This document shows, piece after piece, positions 1 through 6,038 of a stretch of 6,584 nt of DNA. The position numbers and the translations under genes are program-made. Positions within the stretch are counted from its first letter, which is position 1, and each line of letters begins with the position of its first letter. The notes under the pieces were generated by a model. The model searched no databases. It saw only the letters and a program-made list of their open reading frames with translations, and was not told where the DNA came from. This stretch comes from an uncultured Selenomonadales bacterium. GTDB taxonomy: Bacteria > Bacillota > Negativicutes > Selenomonadales > Selenomonadaceae. The stretch spans positions 1 to 6,584 of the forward strand of contig CAMVIO010000115.1 in NCBI GenBank assembly GCA_947167555.1, read 5' to 3'.

Positions 1-443
1 ATTTCACGACGGCGGATTTCCTGAAAGCGGCCAGCGAGCAGATGGGCGCGGAATACCAGCTGGGACAAGAACTGCAACAAAAACTTGCGCTCTTTTGGTA
101 CGACAAGGGCTTTGTCGAGGACCAGACCAAGATGAGCAAGGATGAAATGATTGAGTTCGCGAAATACAGCGGGCTTAACCGGATTATTTACGTGACCACG
201 GGAACGCCCGTAGTCGAAAATTCCCAAAATTTTCTCTCGGGAATGGTTATCCGCGCTTCGATGAATGCCCGTGTGATCGTCATGGAAGCGGACGGCACGA
301 TGGTGGATCTTTTCAGCGCTTCGCAGAACGGCGACTCCCGTGCCAGCGAGATGCGCGCCAAACGCGACTGCTTCAAGAAGGTCATGCGGGAAATCCGGCA
401 GCATATTGAGGAAAACAAGGGCGGCACGAAAAAAGCTGCATAA
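1..443 (+). CDS. Unrecognised protein, C-terminal part (5' end outside window)
   Basis: The reading frame is already open at base 3 and ends at TAA 441-443. An internal ATG at 42 exists, but 13 in-frame codons upstream of it (FTTADFLKAASEQ...) look like continuing protein, so this is probably a truncated gene with its true start left of the window. The visible ~147 residues contain a helical stretch, then beta-type segments (NRIIYVTTGTPVVE; GMVIRASMNARVIVME; DGTMVDLFSAS) and a charged C-terminal helix ending in a Lys-rich tail. The pattern of a short strand, a long 'RASMNARVIV' strand, a hydrophilic turn and a final helix recalls the small alpha/beta domains of TolB-N/FlgT/CsgG-like periplasmic proteins. 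That resemblance is by eye only. No catalytic motif is visible and no function is assigned. It lies 33 nt upstream of prfB on the same strand, so co-transcription is possible. Confidence 0.75.
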   Translation, partial: FTTADFLKAASEQMGAEYQLGQELQQKLALFWYDKGFVEDQTKMSKDEMIEFAKYSGLNRIIYVTTGTPVVENSQNFLSGMVIRASMNARVIVMEADGTMVDLFSASQNGDSRASEMRAKRDCFKKVMREIRQHIEENKGGTKKAA

Positions 444-476
444 TCCAATCATACTATATAAGGAAGTGAATCGTCA

Positions 477-1584
477 GTGCTGGAAGAATGGAAGGCTCCA
501 ATAACGGCTTTGAAGGCAAAGCTGGACGAAATGGGGTCATCTCTTTGACGTCGCACGCAAAGAGGAAAAGATTGCTGAATTAGAATACAAGATGGGCGCG
601 CCCGATTTTTGGGACGATGCGGAGGCGGCGCAGGCGCTCAATCAGGAACTTGCCGACCTGAAGGGCGGCGTGGACACCTATAATGCGCTGGTCGAGAAGA
701 CCGACGACCTTTTGACGCTCTGGGAAATGGGCATGGAGGAAAAGGACGAGGCCGTCGAGGCGGACGTGAAGGCGGAATATGACGCGCTGAACAACGATCT
801 CCGCTCGCTGGAACTGGAGCTTCTGCTTTCCGGCGAATATGATGCGAACAATGCTTATCTCGAGCTCCATGCCGGTGCGGGCGGCACCGAGGCGCAGGAT
901 TGGACCCAGATGCTCCTTCGGATGTACGGGCGCTGGGCGGAGCGGCACGGCTTTTCCGTGGAGACGCTGGATCTCCAGCCCGGCGACGAAGCCGGCGTGA
1001 AATCCGTGATGCTGTTCATCAAAGGCCATAACGCTTACGGATATCTGAAATCGGAAAAGGGCGTCCATCGTCTTGTGCGCATTTCGCCCTTTGATTCCAA
1101 TGCCCGCCGCCATACGTCCTTTTCGGCTTGCGACGTCATGCCGGAGATGGAGGACGCGCAGGAAGTCGAGATCGACATGGACGAAGTCCGCGTCGATACA
1201 TACCGTTCCAGCGGCGCGGGCGGTCAGCACATCAACAAGACCTCGTCGGCGGTTCGCATGACGCACATGCCGACGGGCATCGTGGTCCAGTGCCAGAACG
1301 AGCGCTCACAGATCCAGAACCGCGAGGTGTGCCTCCGGATGCTGCGTGCCAAGCTCTTCGAACTGGAAGAGAAGAAAAAAGAGGAAGAGCGCGCGAAGCT
1401 CGAAGGCGTGCAGCAGAAGATCGAGTGGGGCAGCCAGATTCGTTCCTATGTGTTCCAGCCTTATACGATGGTCAAGGATCACCGGACGGGCGAGGAAACG
1501 GGCAACGTGCAGGCGGTCATGGACGGCGAGCTTGATCCGTTCATTGAAGCGTTCCTCTCTGCGAAAGCGAACCATCAACTGTAA
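477..1584 (+). CDS. prfB: Peptide chain release factor 2 (RF2), with programmed +1 frameshift
   Basis: RF2 recognises UAA and UGA stop codons and triggers peptide release on the ribosome. Translation most likely starts at GTG 477, 10 nt after AGGAAG (461-466). Frame 1 encodes 23 residues (start VLEEWKAPITALK) to CTT TGA C at 543-549. A +1 shift skips T546 and continues with GAC as DVARKEEKIAELEYK, joining the long frame exactly. The coding sequence is join(477..545,547..1584), 368 aa, the usual RF2 length. Reading from the ATG at 592 would lose 38 residues of the N-terminal helical domain. Diagnostic residues: GAGGTEAQDW after the N-terminal domain; the RF2-type stop-recognition tripeptide SPF at about 203-205 (RF1 would have PxT); the catalytic GGQ at 248-250 inside SSGAGGQHINKTSSAVR. 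The family and frameshift are certain; the exact start is likely. The next gene starts 15 nt downstream. Confidence 0.97.
543..549 (+). other. prfB programmed +1 frameshift site (CTT TGA C)
   Basis: The in-frame codons CTT (543-545) and TGA (546-548) are followed by C549, the highly conserved RF2 slippery context. When RF2 is scarce the ribosome pauses at the poorly terminating UGA-C, slips one base forward on CUU/UUU and reads GAC, making full-length RF2. The frame after the shift runs without a stop to 1584, which confirms function. The stimulatory Shine-Dalgarno-like sequence is weak and offset. The only purine-rich stretch is ATGGGG at 531-536, six bases before CTT, whereas the classic E. 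coli arrangement (AGGGGG-TAT-CTT-TGA-C) has three. Confidence 0.93.
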
Positions 1585-1599
1585 GATGGAGGAATTCCT

Positions 1600-2337
1600 G
1601 TGAAAAAAATCCTGATGATTGTCGGGCTGCTGTGTCTGCTCCTGATCGGTCTGGCGGAGGCGCTTTTGCCGAAGCTCGGATCGGAGGCGTTGGTGCGTGA
1701 GTTGCAACAGGCCTTGAAGACCGACGCGGTAACGGTGTCCGCGCGGACTTTCCCCGCGTGCAGGCTGCTTATCGGCCATATCGGTGATATCGATATCGAG
1801 GCGGAGCACGGAATGCTTGGCAATCTGCCCACGGAGAAGTTATCGTTGCACGGTGAGTGTGTGCAGATGCCCCAGGATGTACTCTTGAATAGCAATTTCG
1901 CTATTACGGACGCGGATGTACTGACGCTGACAGGCATCGTGACCGAGGGCAATCTTGCGGACTTCTTGAACCGCGATATCAAGGAGATAGACGACGCCAA
2001 GGTCAAGATCACGAAAGAGAAAGTGTTGGCGGACGCGACCACGAAAATCATGGGGCGCAAGGCGGACGTCCATATTGAGGGCGTGTTCTTCATCGAGGAG
2101 AACAAGATTTGTCTGCGGCTGACGAACGTGCAGGTCAAGAAAATTTTCTTCGGGCGTGATTTGACCGCGAATTTCTTTGACCGTATCGACCTCTATGATT
2201 TCAACCGGCTCAATATGCCCGTGGAGCTTGACGAGGCAATCCATGAGGAAGGTCAGGTCGTGCTGAAGGCGAGCCGTCATCCGGGCAAGACATACGGCGA
2301 CGGCAGGAAAAAGAGCACGAAGGGTGAAAATAAATGA
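1600..2337 (+). CDS. LmeA-like / DUF2993 family membrane-anchored protein
   Basis: This is a 245-residue protein starting at GTG 1600, 7 nt after a strong TGGAGG (1587-1592). Residues 2-3 are lysines followed by a hydrophobic stretch at about 4-19 and then AEA (19-21). It is therefore an N-terminal membrane anchor or cleavable signal peptide, placing the rest outside the cytoplasm. The body is rich in alternating beta segments (VTVSARTFPACRLLIGHIGDIDIEAE; LTLTGIVTEGNL; DVHIEGVFFIEENKICLRLTNVQV) and ends in a Lys/Gly-rich hydrophilic tail. This layout (early amphipathic helix, 'G.i..i.i.a', long beta meander) is that of DUF2993. That family is called LmeA after the mycobacterial member, which binds phospholipid and is needed for lipomannan elongation. 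Here a lipid- or glycolipid-binding role at the envelope is inferred only. It overlaps the next gene by 4 nt (ATGA), so the two are probably translationally coupled. Confidence 0.72.
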   Translation: MKKILMIVGLLCLLLIGLAEALLPKLGSEALVRELQQALKTDAVTVSARTFPACRLLIGHIGDIDIEAEHGMLGNLPTEKLSLHGECVQMPQDVLLNSNFAITDADVLTLTGIVTEGNLADFLNRDIKEIDDAKVKITKEKVLADATTKIMGRKADVHIEGVFFIEENKICLRLTNVQVKKIFFGRDLTANFFDRIDLYDFNRLNMPVELDEAIHEEGQVVLKASRHPGKTYGDGRKKSTKGENK

Positions 2338-4376
2338 AGTTTCGCTATAACCGGCTGCTTTGCCTCGTGATTCTCATCGGGCTGGTGGCCTCGCTGATGA
2401 TCAACGTGCGCCGTCATGAGGTCGAGCAGCGGAACATGACCGTCGATTTCGCCATCGACTACGAGGCGCTTTTGGAATTGGCGGAGCAGGATGGCCTGCC
2501 GCCCGCGAAGGTGCTCGCCGACGCGAAGGAAGCGGGCTTTACGTCGCTGGCGGTCTATGAGCGCACATTCAAGAAAATGAACCTCTCCGGCAAGGCGACT
2601 GCCGTGCCGGGCGCTACGATACTGGAACGGTACGAGAGCGGCGCACTGGCCAGTGCGGAATGGCGCGCGATGGTCGAGCGCGGTGAAATCGTCGGCACCG
2701 AGGTCTATGTGACGAGCCACGATCCGCTGACTTTCCGCGAGGTAAAGGAAGACCTGATCCAACGGCTCGGCAAAGATCGCGTGCGGCCTTTCGTCGCGGA
2801 CGGGCGTGAGGCGCTGGCGGTCAAGGCGCAGTATAAGTCTTTCGAGAAACTGCACCTCGGCATGCCGACGGACGAGATGCGCGCGGTCAACGAGGCGGGT
2901 TTTTACGTGATTGCCCGTCCCACGAATTATGTCAAAGCGACGGACGAGGACGTGGCGGCGATGTTCCGCCGTCTCGACGGAATCCGTGTCTCGGAAATCG
3001 TTTTTTCCGACAAGCAGGCGCTTGGCGCCCCGGATGCACTGGATGCGGTGGCAAAGGAATGCGCGGCGCGGGATCTTACGCTTGGCCTGATCGAGGCGCC
3101 GACGCAGCTTCAGTTCTACAAGCAGGAAGGGCTCTTGGAGCTGGCGAAGAAAATGGACTACCGGGCGGCGCGTCTTTATTCCATTCCGAAAGACGAAATG
3201 GAAAAAATCGCGCTTCCCACCGCAATCGAGCGCTGGGTCAATACCGACGAGGAGCGCAATATCCGCATCGATCTTGTGCGGATTTTCGAAAAGCCTGCGC
3301 CGGGCAAGACTCTCTACGAAACGAATATGGAGTATTTCCGCGCGGTTCATGACAAGCTGGCGGCTCACGGATTTTCCTTCGGGCCGGCGACATGGTTCGA
3401 ACCCTTTGAGCCCTCGCCGGTTCTGCGCGCGTTGGTCATGATCGGCGTAGCGGCGGCGGGCGTGCTCTATTTGTCGCTGGTGCTGCCGTGGCTGAACCGT
3501 CGCCCGAAATACGAGTTGATTCTTTTCGCGGTGGGAGCGCTGGTCATGGCGGTCCCCGTGCTGATGGGGCACGGCGGCAAGATCCGTCTGTTGGCGTCGC
3601 TGGGGAGCGCGAACTTGTTCCCCGCCATTGCGATGCTTTGGATGCTCGATCGCATCAAGGACAGGACGCCGGACGATTCCTGGTCACTTCCGCGCCTGAT
3701 TGGCGCGGCGGCGCTCGCGCTCTGGGTAACGGGGGCGCTTTCCTTCATCGGCGCGTCGTATCTTTCCGGTTCGCTGTCCGACGTCGAATATTTCCTTGAG
3801 GTCAATATTTTCCGCGGCATCAAGCTGACCTTTGTGCTGCCGCTGATCTTGGTGGCCGTCGGCTTCATGCAGCGCTTCGATTTGTTCGGCGGCGCATTGG
3901 CGGACGGGGAGGATGCCTGGACGCAGCTTCGGAGCCTGATGGACAGGCCGATCACGGTACAAATGCTTGCGGCGCTTTTCGTCGCGTTGATTGCCGGCGT
4001 CATCTTTATCGCGCGATCCGGCCACAATATGGGAATGCCCGTCTCCGGACTGGAGATTCGTTTCCGGGCGTTTCTGGAGCAGGCGATGTACGCAAGGCCG
4101 CGCTCGAAGGAGCTTCTGATCGGTCATCCGGCGTTTATGCTGGCTGCGTTCGTTTGGGCGCGGAAATGGCCGTCCATCATATTCTTTGCGCTGGTGATGG
4201 CGGCGACCATAGGGCAGGGCTCGATGGTCGAGACCTTCGCGCATATGCGGACGCCGATCATGATGTCCGTCGCGCGCGGCATCGGAGGCATCGTGCTCGG
4301 CGCGGGCATCGGCGCGGTGCTGATGGTGTTCGCGGAAGCCTGGCACAGATTTTTCTTCCGTGCGAAGAAAGCATAG
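2334..4376 (+). CDS. DUF5693 family polytopic membrane protein
   Basis: This is a 680-residue protein from ATG 2334 (overlapping the previous stop as ATGA; AAGGGTG at 2320-2326 serves as ribosome site) to TAG 4374. One N-terminal membrane segment (about 8-25) is followed by a ~340-residue soluble domain (about 28-364), presumably extracytoplasmic. The second half has about seven or eight hydrophobic segments, near 365-387, 395-413, 419-438, 454-476, 495-514, 542-561, 598-627 and 645-668. The soluble part repeats short beta strands followed by helices (GFTSLAVYE; GTEVYVTSHD; AGFYVIARPTNYV; VSEIVFSDKQAL; DLTLGLIEAPTQLQFY; YRAARLYSI), suggesting a (beta/alpha) barrel-like fold. I recognise the architecture and context as DUF5693, which commonly sits beside csaB in Bacillota. 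Its biochemical role is not established. A part in making, moving or modifying a surface glycan is an inference from the neighbour. Confidence 0.8.
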   Translation: MKFRYNRLLCLVILIGLVASLMINVRRHEVEQRNMTVDFAIDYEALLELAEQDGLPPAKVLADAKEAGFTSLAVYERTFKKMNLSGKATAVPGATILERYESGALASAEWRAMVERGEIVGTEVYVTSHDPLTFREVKEDLIQRLGKDRVRPFVADGREALAVKAQYKSFEKLHLGMPTDEMRAVNEAGFYVIARPTNYVKATDEDVAAMFRRLDGIRVSEIVFSDKQALGAPDALDAVAKECAARDLTLGLIEAPTQLQFYKQEGLLELAKKMDYRAARLYSIPKDEMEKIALPTAIERWVNTDEERNIRIDLVRIFEKPAPGKTLYETNMEYFRAVHDKLAAHGFSFGPATWFEPFEPSPVLRALVMIGVAAAGVLYLSLVLPWLNRRPKYELILFAVGALVMAVPVLMGHGGKIRLLASLGSANLFPAIAMLWMLDRIKDRTPDDSWSLPRLIGAAALALWVTGALSFIGASYLSGSLSDVEYFLEVNIFRGIKLTFVLPLILVAVGFMQRFDLFGGALADGEDAWTQLRSLMDRPITVQMLAALFVALIAGVIFIARSGHNMGMPVSGLEIRFRAFLEQAMYARPRSKELLIGHPAFMLAAFVWARKWPSIIFFALVMAATIGQGSMVETFAHMRTPIMMSVARGIGGIVLGAGIGAVLMVFAEAWHRFFFRAKKA

Positions 4377-4409
4377 CTATTATTTTCTAAAGGAGTTACA
4401 ATCAACGGC

Positions 4410-5519
4410 ATGAATCGTATTGTGGTATCCGGGTATTACGGCTCGAAAAACGCCGGCGACGAGGCAATGCTCGCGGCGATGATCGAGGTTTTATCCGATC
4501 TGGACCCACAAGTGAATATCACGGTCATTTCCACCGATCCCGAGGACACGAAAAAGCGTCACGGCGTCCAAGCCGTCTCGTGGCTCTCCTTCGGTGAGAT
4601 TTCGAGCGCGCTGCGCCATGCGGACCTGCTCGTCTCCGGCGGCGGCTCGCTCTTGCAGAATGTGACCAGCGGGCGGAGTCTCTACTACTATCTCGGTGTG
4701 ATCTGGCTCGCGGAGCGTCTCGGCGTCCCCGTCATGCTTTACGCGCAGGGCATCGGCCCCGTTTGCGGCGGGCTGGCGCGTTCGCTGATGCGCCGCATCG
4801 CCGGCGGCGTTTCGCTGATTACCGTCCGCGACCACGGTTCCTTCGACGAGATTGCGAGTCTCGGCATCACGAAACCGCCGACAGAGGTTACGGCGGATCC
4901 GGTGCTTGCCATCCATCCCGTCGATCTCGGTATCGGTCGGGGCATCCTGAAAAAAGCTAAAGCGGACGGCGCAAAACCGGTCATCGGCATTTCCGTGCGT
5001 GAATGGCGCGATTGGGATCATTACAAGGGCGTCATTGCCGAAGCCGCGGACCAGATGGCAAGAGAACTGGACGCGCGCATCGTGTTTTTCCCGATGCAGG
5101 TGCCGGAGGACGTGAAGACGGCGGAAACCATCGCCGAGCGGATGCAGACGGAAGCGACGGTATTGAAGGACGAATTCACGACCAGCGAGCTCCTTTCCCT
5201 CGTCGGGAACTTCGATCTTCTGCTGGGCATCCGGTTGCACGCGCTGATCTTTGCGGGCGTCATGGGCGTGCCGATGGTGGGGCTTTCCTACGACCCGAAA
5301 ATCGACCGCTTCCTCAGCTCTATAGGCGAGACGGCGGCGGGCGACTTGCAAGGCGTGACGAAAGACGCGGTGATGAAAAAGATGCGCGAGAAGTGGGAAG
5401 AGCGTGCGGAATTCCGAAAGAAGAACGCCGAGCTGCTCGCCGAGCTTCGCGGCCTTGCCGCGCGAAACGCCGAGCTTGCACTGGAATTCATCGAAAAGAG
5501 AAAACAAAAGAATAAATGA
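4410..5519 (+). CDS. csaB: Polysaccharide pyruvyl transferase CsaB
   Basis: This is a 369-residue, typical full-length CsaB. The family transfers pyruvate from phosphoenolpyruvate to a sugar of a cell-wall polymer, forming the ketal recognised by SLH-domain surface proteins. Visible family motifs: N-terminal GYYGSKNAGDEAML (8-21) with the NxGDE signature; SGGGSLLQN (76-84); YAQGIGPV; ITVRDHGSFDEIASLGI; TADPVLAI; GISVREW; and GIRLHALIFAGVMGVPMVGLSYDPK with R275 and H277. No signal peptide or membrane segment is present, so a cytoplasmic enzyme is expected. The start ATG 4410 gives the family-typical MNRIVVSGYYG. The best ribosome site, AAAGGAG (4389-4395), is 14 nt upstream, longer than usual, but no better in-frame start exists. 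It lies 33 nt after the DUF5693 gene and is the last gene of the operon. If the host is a Negativicute, the acceptor glycan and its SLH partners remain to be defined. Confidence 0.93.
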   Translation: MNRIVVSGYYGSKNAGDEAMLAAMIEVLSDLDPQVNITVISTDPEDTKKRHGVQAVSWLSFGEISSALRHADLLVSGGGSLLQNVTSGRSLYYYLGVIWLAERLGVPVMLYAQGIGPVCGGLARSLMRRIAGGVSLITVRDHGSFDEIASLGITKPPTEVTADPVLAIHPVDLGIGRGILKKAKADGAKPVIGISVREWRDWDHYKGVIAEAADQMARELDARIVFFPMQVPEDVKTAETIAERMQTEATVLKDEFTTSELLSLVGNFDLLLGIRLHALIFAGVMGVPMVGLSYDPKIDRFLSSIGETAAGDLQGVTKDAVMKKMREKWEERAEFRKKNAELLAELRGLAARNAELALEFIEKRKQKNK

Positions 5520-5529
5520 ATAAGAGAGC

Positions 5530-5573
5530 GGTTGCCGAACGAAGCAAAAAACTTCGTCGGCAGCCACTTTTTT
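5530..5573 (+). terminator. Intrinsic terminator after csaB
   Basis: GGTTGCCGAACGAAG (5530-5544) pairs with CTTCGTCGGCAGCC (5552-5565) to make about 14 base pairs with one bulged A and one T-G pair. The loop is 7 nt (CAAAAAA), and AC plus a run of six Ts (5568-5573) follow. It starts 11 bases after the csaB stop and is the only strong terminator seen on the + strand, so it ends the prfB-csaB transcription unit. There is no A-run on its left, so it is not bidirectional. Confidence 0.93.
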
Positions 5574-5600
5574 GATACATGCAGTTGTTTGGGAACGAGT

Positions 5601-5697
5601 TTATCCACATTGATTTTGATGCTATGACAGATTTTATCTGCTTATCCACAGAATTTGTACACATATGCACAATCGTGTGAGGGGACTTTGTGGATAA
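5601..5697. promoter_or_regulatory. Cluster of DnaA boxes in a convergent intergenic region
   Basis: Three perfect copies of the high-affinity DnaA 9-mer TTATCCACA occur: 5601-5609 (+), 5642-5650 (+) and 5689-5697 (-, seen as TGTGGATAA). Two degenerate copies lie between them: TTGTACACA (5655-5663) and ATATGCACA (5663-5671). These two abut and form part of an imperfect dyad, TTGTACACATATGCACAA (5655-5672). The surrounding 5574-5640 is AT-richer than the flanking genes. DnaA is the replication initiator; clusters outside oriC act in some bacteria as titration or reactivation sites, or as transcription control sites. The genes on both sides converge here and no dnaA/dnaN or other origin neighbour is visible, so an oriC is less likely than a DnaA-binding or titration locus. 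The boxes are seen directly; the role is inferred. Confidence 0.7.
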
Positions 5698-5719
5698 AGG
5701 AGAAGTGGAAAAGGGCAAC

Positions 5720-5741
5720 AAAAAAAGAGCCTTGCGGCTCT
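5720..5741 (-). terminator. Intrinsic terminator of the tRNA-Val operon
   Basis: Read on the - strand, AGAGCC and GGCTCT form a perfect 6-bp stem around GCAA, followed by seven Ts (A5720-A5726 on the + strand). It begins 7 nt after the CCA end of tRNA-Val(CAC), so it ends the tRNA transcript. Confidence 0.9.
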
Positions 5742-5748
5742 GATTCTC

Positions 5749-5825
5749 TGGTGCCCAAACAGCGACTCGAACGCTGGACCCCCACCATGTGACGATGGTG
5801 CTCTAACCAACTGAGCTATTTGGGC
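5749..5825 (-). tRNA. tRNA-Val, anticodon CAC
   Basis: This is a 77-nt cloverleaf with encoded CCA (complement of 5749-5751). Acceptor stem GCCCAAA/TTTGGGC; D arm GCTC-AGTTGGTTA-GAGC; anticodon stem CCATC/GGTGG; loop GTCACAT giving anticodon CAC (decodes GUG); variable loop GGGTC; T arm CAGCG-TTCGAGT-CGCTG; discriminator A. All stems pair, with one T-G in the anticodon stem. Position 32 is G, where a pyrimidine is usual. It shares the D arm and the stretch ACATGGTGGGGGTC with the tRNA-Val(GAC) 49 nt upstream, pointing to descent from a common duplicated gene. It is the second tRNA of a two-gene transcript. Confidence 0.95.
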
Positions 5826-5847
5826 GTTTGCATAAAAGATAACAGAA

Positions 5848-5865
5848 GGGCTGGCAAGCCAGCCC
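5848..5865 (-). other. Hairpin between the two tRNA-Val genes
   Basis: GGGCTGGCAAGCCAGCCC is a perfect inverted repeat (7-bp stem with CAAG loop, or 8 bp with AA). On the - strand it lies 9 nt after tRNA-Val(GAC) and is followed by TTCTGTTATCTTTT, a broken T-tract. It could be a partial terminator attenuating the downstream tRNA or an RNase processing/3'-end element. On the + strand GTATTTTCG follows, which is too weak for a terminator. Confidence 0.6.
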
Positions 5866-5874
5866 GTATTTTCG

Positions 5875-5951
5875 TGGTGCGCTGTGCAGAAATCGAATCT
5901 GCGACCCCCACCATGTCAAGGTGATACTCTAACCAACTGAGCTAACAGCGC
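5875..5951 (-). tRNA. tRNA-Val, anticodon GAC
   Basis: This is a 77-nt cloverleaf with encoded CCA (complement of 5875-5877). Acceptor stem GCGCTGT/ACAGCGC; D arm GCTC-AGTTGGTTA-GAGT; anticodon stem TCACC/GGTGG; loop TTGACAT giving anticodon GAC (decodes GUC and GUU); T arm GCAGA-TTCGATT-TCTGC; discriminator A. The anticodon loop TTGACAT and the 3' stem half GGTGG match the usual bacterial tRNA-Val(GAC) pattern. It is the first gene of the - strand tRNA transcript, starting about 9 nt after the predicted transcription start. Confidence 0.96.
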
Positions 5952-5966
5952 GTTACAACGTAAATT

Positions 5967-5995
5967 ATTATACACGAAGGAACCGCGTTTGGCAA
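5967..5995 (-). promoter_or_regulatory. Sigma-70-type promoter of the tRNA-Val operon
   Basis: On the - strand a -35 box TTGCCA (5995-5990) and a perfect -10 box TATAAT (5972-5967) are separated by exactly 17 bp. Initiation would fall near 5960, leaving a leader of only about 9 nt before tRNA-Val(GAC). This is typical of a strong housekeeping tRNA promoter. Confidence 0.85.
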
Positions 5996-6038
5996 TAGGA
6001 AAATAAAAAAATCCTGCCGCCCGTCATTGCCGTTCGGT

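Noticed and set aside
444..476. Separate promoter just before prfB (TACTATATAAGG)
   Set aside because: A -10-like TACTAT at 452-457 is present, but nothing resembling TTGACA lies about 17 bp upstream; the sequence is adequately explained as the ribosome-binding region.
546..548. prfB as a pseudogene because of an in-frame TGA
   Set aside because: The TGA is in the conserved CTT-TGA-C context and the +1 frame continues exactly into RF2, so it is programmed frameshifting.
2277..3572. Long open frame (431 codons) on the - strand inside the DUF5693 gene
   Set aside because: It is an antisense shadow of a GC-rich gene: Arg/His/Gln-rich composition, no recognisable motif, and a fully convincing + strand protein occupies the same bases.
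4491..5567. Long open frame (358 codons) on the - strand across csaB
   Set aside because: It is opposite a textbook CsaB, has low-complexity Arg/His composition and runs through the csaB terminator; a shadow.
5574..5719. Chromosomal oriC or plasmid origin
   Set aside because: DnaA boxes are present, but there is no dnaA, dnaN or rep gene, no clear 13-mer AT-rich unwinding repeat, and the flanking genes converge rather than diverge. Kept as a DnaA-box cluster only.
6000..6038. Intrinsic terminator after the azoreductase-like gene (- strand)
   Set aside because: A T-rich tract exists on the - strand (6001-6011), but the preceding bases form only 3-bp stems (CCG/CGG); no convincing hairpin.
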